Source: an uncultured Collinsella sp. (GTDB lineage: Bacteria; Actinomycetota; Coriobacteriia; Coriobacteriales; Coriobacteriaceae). Taken from it: a DNA stretch of 30,595 nt. The translations under genes were made by a program, and so were the position numbers. A model generated the notes under the pieces. It saw only the letters and a list, made by a program, of their open reading frames with translations, had not been told where the DNA came from and ran no database searches. Positions within the stretch are counted from its first letter, which is position 1; the number at the start of each line of letters is the position of its first letter. The stretch spans positions 1 through 30,595 of the forward strand of contig URMR01000007.1 in NCBI GenBank assembly GCA_900548935.1, written 5' to 3'. This document shows positions 7,616-13,535 of this stretch, piece after piece.

Positions 7616-7668
7616 GCATTACCCTTGGTGGTGTGACCCCACGCAGGGCCCACCACCAAGGGTAATGC
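7616..7668. repeat. Perfect 18-bp inverted repeat before the integrase
   Basis: GCATTACCCTTGGTGGTG (7616-7633) and its exact complement (7651-7668) flank a 17-base spacer whose CCC and GGG could extend the stem. It lies 73 bp before the integrase ATG. It may be a terminator for incoming transcription, a binding site or an attenuator. No T-run follows either arm. Confidence 0.6.
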
Positions 7669-8453
7669 CCACCCGCCCCAGCCCTTTGCGCCATTCCGCG
7701 CAACCGAGCGCGATTCTCAGGCACTTCAGGCAAGGAACACGATGAACGACCGACCTCTCGTCATAGGCAAAGGAACGAAGCAACGCCGCGACAAATACAC
7801 GTGGCGCTACCGTCACAGCCTCGGCAAGGATCCGGTCACGGGCAAATACCGCTATTCGCCGTGGCAGACCATACATACCACCAAAAGCCGAGAGGTCGAC
7901 GCCGCACTCGAAGCCTACAAGGCAGAACTCAACAGCGGCACCTACGTCCAAAAATCGAGGGACACCGTCGGCTCGTACGCAAAAAAGTTCCACGACAACC
8001 GCGAAGGAACCATCACGCCGCTCGCCTACTCGACATCCTACTCAATCGAGAACCGGACGCGCACATCACATGCGTGATGCTCATGCTCGACACCGACATG
8101 AGAAGGGCAGAAGCCCTCGGGATGACGTGGTCCGATGTCTCCGTCGAGAACAGAAGCATCCTCATTGAGCAGCGGTTCGCGGCCGATCGAAGCGTTCGCT
8201 CGCCCAAAAGCAAGAAAAGCGTGCGGAGGATCTCGATAAGCGAGACGCTGACGTCGTATCTCGAATTCTGGAAAAAGGAGCAGGCCCGCGAAATGGAAGC
8301 CTTCGGCCTGGAACAAGTCAAAGGCACTCCGCTCGTCCACTCATTCGAACGAACGAAAGACAGGCATCCCCAAGTCAACTTCATGGACCTGAATGGGTTT
8401 TCGCGCTGGTTCAGAAACTTCAGCGTCGAGAACGGGTTCGGCAAGTTCGAAGG

Positions 8454-9033
8454 CGTTCGAACATACCATTATGTGAAGGAAACTGTCGACGGGGAAACGA
8501 TTTCGAAGCGTTATGAGCATAAAGAGTGGCTCGAATTGAGGGATTACCTCAGGAAGCATCCCAAGGTTCGCGAGGCGAGGCATATCAGCACATATGAGAG
8601 CGAGCACCTTCCTTACGGATATTCGGGCCTATCGAGCCACACCGCTACTGCCGCTACTGCCCGCTACTGCCCGCCAGCTTCCGAACCAGCGGGCGGTAGC
8701 AGCACCCCGAACATCTCGCCGACAGCGCAGAGAGTCGTCGACCTGGCGGCCAAGGCCGACATCGAGGACGTGATGCTGTGCGACCTGCCCGGCGTCCTGT
8801 CCTTCCTAGGGCTGCCACCTGAGACGGAGATGCCGCCGGGCAACAAGGGGAAGACGAAGCTCAAGAAGCTCTACAGGAAGGTGGCGCCGAACAAGGCATA
8901 CCACTCCGGCGAGCGCGCCAAGGATTTGATCTCGCACCTCGACATGGCAGAGATCAGGGCATCATCAGGGCATCGGCACCCGTCCAAGAATTGGGATGCA
9001 GTTCAATACGAGCTCGGGGCTCTTTTCGTCTAG
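8454..9033 (+). other. Unidentified reading frame fused to the integrase remnant
   Basis: In frame with the integrase catalytic fragment, about 190 further codons encode 'TYHYVKETVDGETISKRYEH', 'EWLELRDYLRKHPKVREARH' and, after a repeat, 'LPGVLSFLGLPPETEMPP' and 'GKTKLKKLYRKVAPNKAYHS'. The LRDYLRKHPKVREA stretch is weakly like the end of GrpB-type nucleotidyltransferase-fold proteins, but I would not assign it. The part after 8700 looks like a separate gene end. I read the whole as patched remnants of two genes. Confidence 0.35.
8643..8700 (+). repeat. Triplicated CGCTACTGC and overlapping hairpin
   Basis: CGCTACTGC occurs three times in a row with one- or no-base spacers (8643-8670). The last copy starts a 12-bp inverted repeat (8663-8674 with 8689-8700, one wobble pair) around 14 bases. 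It lies at the boundary of two unrelated parts of the fused frame, so it may mark a recombination junction. Confidence 0.5.
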
Positions 9034-9051
9034 ATTGGGGACGCATGGCCG

Positions 9052-9174
9052 GACGAAAACAATTTGCGTCTGGTAATAAGCGTACGAAAGCGCAATTTAC
9101 GTCTTAATTCCGTACGCAAATCAAGACGAAAATCGTTTACGTCTGCTTTAATCCGTACGAAAACGGTTTTCGTC
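9052..9174. repeat. Array of four imperfect palindromes with core ACGAAA...TTTNCGT
   Basis: Units at 9052-9070, 9083-9102, 9125-9143 and 9157-9173 each have ACGAAA on the left and TTT(A/G/T)CGTC on the right; the last (ACGAAAAC-G-GTTTTCGT) is a perfect 17-bp palindrome. CGTACGAAA or CGTACGCAAA precedes three of them. Centre-to-centre spacing is about 30-42 bp. The array fills the space between the integrase remnant and the end of the AAA ATPase gene. It could be a cluster of protein-binding sites or an element end. Confidence 0.6.
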
Positions 9175-9185
9175 TTGCAGGGCAG

Positions 9186-10286
9186 TTACCGCTTCTGCAG
9201 TTCAACTTCCAGTTCGGCTTTGTGTTCGTAGAGGTAATTGCGCATGTAGGGGATGGCAAATGAGACCTTGCCGTACGAGGGGGCTTCGATAATCGATTCT
9301 CTTAACAGGCGGCTGCGGACGGAGCTCACCTGTTGAGGCGTTTTGTTTAGGCCATCGGCAACCATGCTAGTCGAGCTCGTCTGCCCCAAAGACGCCATGC
9401 TCAGCAGATAAGCGATGCACGTGGGCGGAATGCGCCGCAGCGCGGGCTCAATCACCATGGCGCAGAAGCGTTCGCGTGCCGTTGCAATGCCGCGCTCGGC
9501 TTCTTCTTCTCCAATAATCGCTGTATGTGCGCGTCTTGCCAACTGCCATGCGTAGTATCCAACGAGTTGGATCATGAAAGGATAGCCTTGCGTTGCCTCG
9601 GCAAGTTGGCCGGCAATACCTGGCTGCAACTCCATGCCAGACGCTTCAATGGTTTCCTCGAGGGAGTACGACACTTCGGTTACTGCCACAGCCTTCAGGT
9701 CAAAGGGGAGGGCACGGCGCAAAAACGTAAGTGTCTTTCCGTTGATGATGCTTTCAATCATCGAAGGCAGCCCCGCAAAAACAAAGGCGATATCAAGGTC
9801 TTCGCCGATAACCTGCTGAATCGCAATGGAGAGCGTTCGGACCTCATCGAGCTCTGCGTCTTGAACCTCGTCGAGAGTGATGAGCAGGCCATTTCCATTC
9901 TTGGATATTGTCTGTCTCATGGCGTCGCGTAGCGATGGGCCGATTCGCTCAATATCTATGCTGCCGATGGATATGCCGGCTACGGTGGGCTCAAATCTGG
10001 CGTGTTTTGCCTGGAATTTGGGCTGCAGCTGTTCGAGAATGCGCTGGCAAAGTCCCTCGGTTGCGACCTCTTTTATGACCGTCCAGCCACGGCTTTGCGC
10101 CAAACGTGAGCACTCGTCAAGGAGGACCGTCTTGCCCGTTCCACGGACGCCGGCTATGCGCATTAGGCGCCCAGGGGCACCAGGCCCGTTGGTGAGGCCT
10201 TCACTGAATTCTTCAAGTACATCTTCGCGGCCGATAATCGTGGGAGGTGTTTTACCTGCTGTGGGCTTAAAAGGGTTTGTTTGCAT
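9186..10286 (-). CDS. AAA-family ATPase with C-terminal winged helix (Orc/Cdc6-like STAND-type)
   Basis: 366 residues. 'IIGREDVLEEFSEGL' is followed by Walker A GVRGTGKT (46-53), Walker B LLITLDEVQ (about 134-142), a sensor-1-like 'FVFAGLPSMIES' and a C-terminal winged-helix region ('TSSTSMVADGLNKTPQQVSSVRSRLLRESIIEA'). This layout matches the ATP-binding proteins related to Orc1/Cdc6 and archaeal-type ATPases that occur singly in many bacteria. The function is unknown; DNA binding through the winged helix is plausible. I start at the ATG at 10286, since AAAGG lies eight bases before it; a GTG nine bases upstream overlaps that site. Six 10-bp repeats lie just upstream. Confidence 0.8.
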   Translation of the reverse strand: MQTNPFKPTAGKTPPTIIGREDVLEEFSEGLTNGPGAPGRLMRIAGVRGTGKTVLLDECSRLAQSRGWTVIKEVATEGLCQRILEQLQPKFQAKHARFEPTVAGISIGSIDIERIGPSLRDAMRQTISKNGNGLLITLDEVQDAELDEVRTLSIAIQQVIGEDLDIAFVFAGLPSMIESIINGKTLTFLRRALPFDLKAVAVTEVSYSLEETIEASGMELQPGIAGQLAEATQGYPFMIQLVGYYAWQLARRAHTAIIGEEEAERGIATARERFCAMVIEPALRRIPPTCIAYLLSMASLGQTSSTSMVADGLNKTPQQVSSVRSRLLRESIIEAPSYGKVSFAIPYMRNYLYEHKAELEVELQKR

Positions 10287-10302
10287 GTGAGCCACCTTTG
10301 CT

Positions 10303-10362
10303 CAAGATATAGCAAGATATAGCAAGATATAGCAAAGTATAGTGAGATATAGCAACGTATAG
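10303..10362. repeat. Six tandem 10-bp repeats in the ATPase promoter region
   Basis: Units of CAAGATATAG: the first three are identical, the next three are CAAAGTATAG, TGAGATATAG and CAACGTATAG. Read on the minus strand they give TATACT-, TATATC- and TATACG-type hexamers once per helical turn, ending 17 bp before the ATPase start. They may act as a multi-site operator or an iterated promoter whose unit number can vary. Confidence 0.75.
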
Positions 10363-10389
10363 CGCTGTTCGCGGGTTCTTACGGTGGTG

Positions 10390-11070
10390 CTATTTTCCGA
10401 ATGCCGCGCGGATAAAGCGCTGGGCGAACAGTTTGTTGGCGACGTTGATGACATGGCCCAGGAACAGTGCCGAGATGGCGGTCGTGACGCCAAAGCCGCC
10501 CAGGTTGTACATAAAGATCAGCGACAACGCGAGCGAGGCGGCGACATGTGAGCAGTCAAACACGACTTTTACGTCACCAAAGCGGCGTTTAAGCTTTTCG
10601 GCAATGACTTGCACCAAGCCGTCGGGCGCGTTGGGGACAACGCCCATGTTGACGACGAGACTTACGCCAAATGCGGTGACAGCGAGGGAGAGCAGCATGG
10701 TCGCAATCTGTGTGGGGAGTGCCGTGGGATGCAGTGGGTTGACCGCCATGAAGAGGTCGGTCAAGCCGCCAATCAGCGTTGAGAAGAACAACTCGAGCAG
10801 GATGCGCGGCTGGAACTCGCTTCGCAAGATGGCTAATTGCGCCACGATGTAGGCGACGTAGGTTGCGGTGATCCAAAAGCCGAGCGTCTTGCCAGTGAGC
10901 ATGGATAGGGTTGTGGCAAAGCACGTGAGCGCGGCGACGCCCAGGCCGGATGCCGTCTGGAGACTCATACCGAGTGCCAGTACTGCAACGCCCACCAGAT
11001 ACATCAGCATTCTGATGACGGTATGGCACCAGTCGATGTTCTCGCCATGCATGATGATGAGCGGTCGCAT
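10390..11070 (-). CDS. YczE/YitT-like integral membrane protein
   Basis: 226 residues with five or six membrane helices; 'GVAVLALGMSLQTASGLGVAALTCFATTLSMLTG', 'TAFGVSLVVNMGVVPNAPDGLVQVIAEKL' and 'FGDVKVVFDCSHVAASLALSLIF' are typical of the YczE group of bacterial membrane proteins, whose biochemical role is not known. The ATG at 11070 has AAAGGA 11 bases upstream. The long leader, about 260 nt, carries motif B, motif A and a LacI-type operator shared with the KDG kinase gene, so I infer it belongs to the sugar-acid regulon and may move a pathway compound. The AAA ATPase gene follows in the same direction after about 100 bp. Confidence 0.75.
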   Translation of the reverse strand: MRPLIIMHGENIDWCHTVIRMLMYLVGVAVLALGMSLQTASGLGVAALTCFATTLSMLTGKTLGFWITATYVAYIVAQLAILRSEFQPRILLELFFSTLIGGLTDLFMAVNPLHPTALPTQIATMLLSLAVTAFGVSLVVNMGVVPNAPDGLVQVIAEKLKRRFGDVKVVFDCSHVAASLALSLIFMYNLGGFGVTTAISALFLGHVINVANKLFAQRFIRAAFGK

Positions 11071-11103
11071 GTTGCTACCCGTCCTTTCGGTTGTGTGAAA
11101 AAG

Positions 11104-11228
11104 CTGACCCGGGCCGGCAAAAGAGGGTTATCGGAGGCACTGCTGCAAAAGCAGAAAAACCGGCCCCACGGTCAGTCGTCTAGGAAGTGTCTCGCTGTGC
11201 CGGAATGGGACTAAAGGTCCAACGAGAC
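11104..11228 (-). ncRNA. Motif B copy 1: candidate structured cis-regulatory RNA in the YczE leader
   Basis: Plus-strand coordinates; the RNA is read on the minus strand. Outer helix: CTGACC (11104-11109) with GGTCAG (11170-11175). Inner helix: GGGCCGG with CCGGCCC (11111-11117, 11160-11166). Inside are the conserved strand GGTTATCGGAGGCACTG (11126-11142) and a small hairpin CTGC-AAAA-GCAG. A second hairpin, GTCTCG/CGAGAC (11189-11194, 11223-11228), holds conserved CCGGAATGGGACT (11200-11212). The same order and the same conserved strands recur at 13333-13462 with different but still paired stems. On the minus strand the outer helix is followed by CTTTTT, so it could also act as a terminator. 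I recognise no known riboswitch family. Confidence 0.6.
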
Positions 11229-11249
11229 GGGAAGAAAGCAAATGGCATT

Positions 11250-11307
11250 GCGTGGGCGATAAGATGCCAAGATGGTAGGGTGCGTCTTAGCATCATATTG
11301 CCCACGC
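11250..11307 (-). ncRNA. Motif A copy 1: 58-nt hairpin with conserved apex
   Basis: GCGTGGGC (11250-11257) pairs with GCCCACGC (11300-11307), then an imperfect 10-bp segment, then AAGATG/CGTCTT around the loop GTAGGGTG. It starts about 20 nt into the predicted minus-strand transcript, right after the operator. The copy at 14614-14671 has exactly the same length and apex, while its lower stem differs with pairing kept (for example G-C here, T-A there). Confidence 0.65.
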
Positions 11308-11309
11308 TC

Positions 11310-11341
11310 AACGAAATCGGTTTCGTTTGAGCCTAAGTATA
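11310..11341 (-). promoter_or_regulatory. Promoter and LacI-type operator of the YczE-like gene
   Basis: The minus-strand -10 TATACT lies at 11341-11336; the -35 at 17-bp spacing is poor (TCTTCG). The operator AACGAAATC-GGTTTCGTT (11310-11327) is an 18-bp near-perfect palindrome with a central CG, typical of LacI-family sites, and would cover the first transcribed bases. The same sequence is at 14688-14703 beside the LacI gene. Confidence 0.65.
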
Positions 11342-11417
11342 CGACGGGATTTTATTTGCGAAGAGAAAAACAATAAAAAGGTGAACGTTCACCTAATTGC
11401 AACAACTCGTTGGCTGT

Positions 11418-11484
11418 AGTTGCGGTGGAATAGTTCCTGTTTTTGCTGCTGAAGGCCTTGAACAGGAACTATTCCACCGCAACT
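11418..11484. repeat. Long hairpin repeat, family 1 (copy 1)
   Basis: AGTTGCGGTGGAATAG begins a perfect 24-bp arm (11418-11441) whose complement is 11461-11484. A second copy, with partly different inner bases that still pair, lies at 12264-12330. The two flank the GntR gene. They resemble the extragenic palindromes mobilised by REP-associated transposases; no such transposase is in the window. Confidence 0.75.
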
Positions 11485-11556
11485 TATGAGGGGGCGGGGG
11501 ATGCGATAGTATTGCATGGTGGTATTCGACTAACCGAGGACTTATCCGAGGGCTTT

Positions 11557-12249
11557 ATGGAACAGCACCAGCATTATCAGAGCCTGCAAGACCAGGCGTA
11601 CAACGCATTGCGGTCCAAGATCATCTACGCCGAGCTCAGGCCCGGCACGCGCCTTTCGGCGATTGGTCTGGAAAAGGAGACGGGAATCGGGCGCACGCCC
11701 ATTCGCGAATCCTTTGTGCGCCTGCGTGAGCAGGAGCTGGTGGAAACGCGTCCCAAAAGCGGCACCTACGTCTCTAAGATCAGCATGGAACGCGCCGAAA
11801 ACGCCTGCTTTTTGCGCGAGAAGCTCGAGAGAAGCGTGCTTATTAAATGCTGTTCGGCCGCCTCGCCCGAGCAAAAGCAGCGGCTTGAGCAGATTCTTAC
11901 CGAGTCCGAGTCGCTCGACCATGGCGAAACGCGCCGTTTCTTTGACCTGGATAACCTGTTCCATGAGACATGTTTTGAGATTGCCGGTCGTCACATGTTG
12001 TGGGATTGGATGAAGAGCATCAACACGCATTTTGAGCGATACAACTGGTTGCGTATGGTGTCACAGGATCTGGATTGGGAGCCGATTCGTCGGCAGCATC
12101 GCCGGATTCTCGAGGCCATTAAGAGGGGCGATACCGACGCGGCGAGCTATCTGGCAGAGACACACCTGCACCTGATGCCCGAAGAGCAAGGTCCGGTTAT
12201 CGCCTTGCATCCCGACTATTTTGAGCTGTCCAAAGACTCGTTCATCTAA
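11557..12249 (+). CDS. GntR-family regulator with FCD effector domain
   Basis: 230 residues. Winged helix at about 10-75 ('YNALRSKIIYAELRPGTRLSAIGLEKETGIGRTPIRESFVRLREQELVETRPKSGTYVSKI') followed by an FCD helical domain with the metal-binding pattern D-x3-H ('FFDLDNLFHETCFEIAG') and later His residues ('RRQHRRILEAI', 'AETHLHLM'). FCD regulators sense small carboxylic or sugar acids. I start at 11557 behind GAGGG; an in-frame ATG at 11443 lies inside a hairpin repeat and is not credible. It lies between the YczE-like gene (divergent) and the KDPG aldolase gene (convergent), so it may serve the sugar-acid regulon, though I see no operator of its own. Confidence 0.85.
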   Translation: MEQHQHYQSLQDQAYNALRSKIIYAELRPGTRLSAIGLEKETGIGRTPIRESFVRLREQELVETRPKSGTYVSKISMERAENACFLREKLERSVLIKCCSAASPEQKQRLEQILTESESLDHGETRRFFDLDNLFHETCFEIAGRHMLWDWMKSINTHFERYNWLRMVSQDLDWEPIRRQHRRILEAIKRGDTDAASYLAETHLHLMPEEQGPVIALHPDYFELSKDSFI

Positions 12250-12263
12250 TCAATCCCCATATA

Positions 12264-12330
12264 AGTTGCGGTGGAATAGGGACTGTTTTGCGGCCTAGGT
12301 GGCGCAAACAGTCCCTATTTCACCGCAACT
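12264..12330. repeat. Long hairpin repeat, family 1 (copy 2)
   Basis: Arms of about 28 bp, 12264-12291 and 12302-12330, with one wobble pair (GTGGAAT against ATTTCAC) and one shift near the loop. The outer part AGTTGCGGTGGAATAG is shared with copy 1. It begins 15 bp after the GntR stop and may also end that transcript. Confidence 0.75.
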
Positions 12331-12355
12331 GCGTTGGGGCGTAACCGGGGCACAA

Positions 12356-12422
12356 AGCTGCGGCACCGCTTGGAGGAAAAGACCGGAAGCAAGGGTCCAT
12401 TCCTCCAGACGGCGCCGCAGCT
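12356..12422 (+). terminator. Three-part hairpin, possible terminator
   Basis: AGCTGCGGC/GCCGCAGCT (12356-12364, 12414-12422) encloses TGGAGGAA/TTCCTCCA (12371-12378, 12400-12407), which encloses GACC/GGTC. GTTTTGAT follows on the plus strand. It could terminate the GntR transcript. Its nested shape also resembles a structured RNA, but I see no second copy. Confidence 0.45.
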
Positions 12423-12484
12423 GTTTTGATGGCTCGGCTTTTACCGAAGTGGCTCAGTTGAGCGCGACTGCCAGCCGATTATAC

Positions 12485-12585
12485 AAAGCGGCTCGGGGGC
12501 GTGTCGCTTCCGTCACGTTCTATCAGCATACAAGACGGTTTTGGTTCTTGTTCGTGACGGAAACGGCGCGCTTCCGAGCCGCTTT
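12485..12585. repeat. 33-bp inverted repeat, unexplained
   Basis: AAAGCGGCTCGG starts the left arm (12485-12517); the right arm is 12553-12585. Of 33 pairs four are wobble and one is mismatched on the plus strand. The 35-base middle holds a further ACAAG/CTTGT hairpin. It is just beyond the aldolase terminator and is not coding. It may be a small mobile hairpin or a structured 3' region. Confidence 0.6.
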
Positions 12586-12589
12586 AAAA

Positions 12590-12623
12590 GAAAGGGGGCG
12601 AGGTCTAGGGTACGCCCCCTTTC
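12590..12623 (-). terminator. Terminator of the KDG kinase-aldolase transcript
   Basis: GAAAGGGGGCG (12590-12600) pairs perfectly with CGCCCCCTTTC (12613-12623) around 12 bases; TTTTAAAG follows on the minus strand. It is 18 bp beyond the aldolase stop. Confidence 0.8.
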
Positions 12624-12640
12624 ACGATAGAGAGCTAAAC

Positions 12641-13282
12641 CTAGCCGCGGACCTTCTTGACGACGTCCATGGCCTCGCGGGCGATCTGCTCGACCTTGGA
12701 GAAGTCGCCGTCGGCAAACAGGGCCGGCTTGACCATCCAGGTGCCACCGCAGGCGATGATGGCGGAGGAGCTCAGGTACTCCTCGACGTTGGCGGTGCTC
12801 ACGCCGCCGGTAGGCATAAAGCGGTGACCGACAAACGGAGCGGCGAGGGCCTTGATGGTGTTCAGGCCGCCATACTGGGACGCGGGGAAGAACTTGGTGA
12901 CCTTGAGGCCCAGGTTCTCGGCTGCGGTGACCTCGGAGGGGGTCACGGTGCCGGGAAGGACGGGCAGCTCGATGTCGATGCAATGCTTCACGACGTCCTC
13001 GTTGTAACCCGGGGAGACGATGAACTTGGCACCGGCGGCGCGGGCCTGCTCAACCTGCTCGACGGTCAGGACAGTGCCGGCGCCAACGCACATCTCGGGC
13101 TCGGCCTCGGCCATAGCGGCGATGCACTCGGCGGCGCAGGCGGTGCGGAAGGTGACCTCGGCGGACTTCATGCCAGCTGCCATAAGGGCGTGGGCGAGCG
13201 GAGCGGCGTCCTCGACCTTGTCGAGCACGACGACCGGCACGATGCCCAGGGACTCAAGCGTGGTATAGAACTGATCGAACAT
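12641..13282 (-). CDS. eda: KDPG aldolase (2-dehydro-3-deoxyphosphogluconate aldolase)
   Basis: 213 residues, the usual size for this class I TIM-barrel aldolase, which splits KDPG into pyruvate and glyceraldehyde-3-phosphate. Active-site blocks are all there: 'SAEVTFRT' (Glu42, Arg46), 'GAGTVLT', 'IVSPGYNEDVV', 'PVLPGTVTPSE', the Schiff-base Lys130 in 'VTKFFPAS' and the phosphate-binding 'MPTGGV'. I start at 13282, which follows AAAGGA at ideal spacing; an upstream in-frame ATG at 13327 lacks one. KDG kinase lies upstream on the same strand with a 253-bp gap filled by a hairpin and motif B, which is unusual inside an operon. Confidence 0.95.
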   Translation of the reverse strand: MFDQFYTTLESLGIVPVVVLDKVEDAAPLAHALMAAGMKSAEVTFRTACAAECIAAMAEAEPEMCVGAGTVLTVEQVEQARAAGAKFIVSPGYNEDVVKHCIDIELPVLPGTVTPSEVTAAENLGLKVTKFFPASQYGGLNTIKALAAPFVGHRFMPTGGVSTANVEEYLSSSAIIACGGTWMVKPALFADGDFSKVEQIAREAMDVVKKVRG

Positions 13283-13332
13283 GATGTTCCTTTCGATGCG
13301 TGGCGCGCATGGGCGCGTGATTGCCAAATGTG

Positions 13333-13462
13333 CTGGTCAGGAGCCGATTTTGGATTGGTTATCGGAGGCACTGCTTGGGGTTCAAGCAATTCCAAAACCG
13401 GCTGCTCGACCAGTCATGTAGGGAATGCCAGGCAAAACCGGAATGGGACTGGTGGTTTTGCC
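13333..13462 (-). ncRNA. Motif B copy 2: candidate structured cis-regulatory RNA before KDPG aldolase
   Basis: Same plan as 11104-11228. Outer helix CTGGTC/GACCAG (13333-13338, 13408-13413). Inner helix AGCCGATTTTGGA with TCCAAAACCGGCT (13342-13354, 13391-13403). Conserved strand GGTTATCGGAGGCACTGCT (13357-13375), then hairpin GCTTG/CAAGC. Second hairpin GGCAAAACC/GGTTTTGCC (13431-13439, 13454-13462) holding CCGGAATGGGACT. Every stem differs from copy 1 yet pairs, while the single-stranded parts are identical. The element ends about 50 nt before the aldolase start. Confidence 0.65.
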
Positions 13463-13481
13463 CGGCCGGAGGAATCAGGGA

Positions 13482-13521
13482 GCGGGCCGCAGGGGTATGG
13501 GATTGGAAAGCTGCGGCCCGC
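13482..13521 (-). promoter_or_regulatory. Strong intercistronic hairpin after KDG kinase
   Basis: GCGGGCCGCAG (13482-13492) pairs perfectly with CTGCGGCCCGC (13511-13521). It begins 15 bp after the kinase stop and has no T-run on the minus strand. It may block 3' decay of the kinase message or pause polymerase ahead of motif B. Confidence 0.6.
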
Positions 13522-13535
13522 GGAATGGAGACGGA

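Larger units (their letters stand above)
7742..9033 (+). pseudogene. Tyrosine-recombinase (integrase) remnant, internally deleted and with a foreign C-terminal part
   Basis: The first frame (7742-about 8030) gives a phage-type integrase N-terminus: 'TWRYRHSLGKDPVTGKYRYSPWQ', then arm-binding and core-binding segments ending at 'TPLAYSTSY'. From about 8020 the next frame continues 'LLDILLNREPDAHITCVMLMLDTDMRRAEALGMTWSDV', the start of the catalytic domain with the first active Arg (MRRAEALG) and a Lys hairpin ('SKKSVRRISI'). Most of the core-binding domain, roughly 100 residues by comparison with the family, is missing at the junction. After about 8450 the integrase similarity stops: I find no H-x-x-R box and no catalytic Tyr, and the frame continues into unrelated sequence. 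AAGGA precedes the ATG at 7742. It cannot be an active recombinase. Confidence 0.8.

Noticed and set aside
8454..9033. GrpB-family protein
   Set aside because: Only a short LRDYLRKHP-like stretch is suggestive; the nucleotidyltransferase core is missing.
9052..9174. CRISPR array
   Set aside because: Units are imperfect palindromes of variable spacing without uniform spacers, and no cas gene is present.
10303..10362. CRISPR or VNTR inside a gene
   Set aside because: Unit is 10 bp with no spacers and lies in a promoter, not in a gene.
11104..11228. T-box leader
   Set aside because: No T-box consensus (TGGNACCGCG) and the downstream genes are not amino-acid or tRNA-synthetase genes.
11443..11556. 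Upstream N-terminal extension of the FadR-type regulator
   Set aside because: The extension begins in a hairpin loop, has no ribosome site and no homology; 11557 is preferred.
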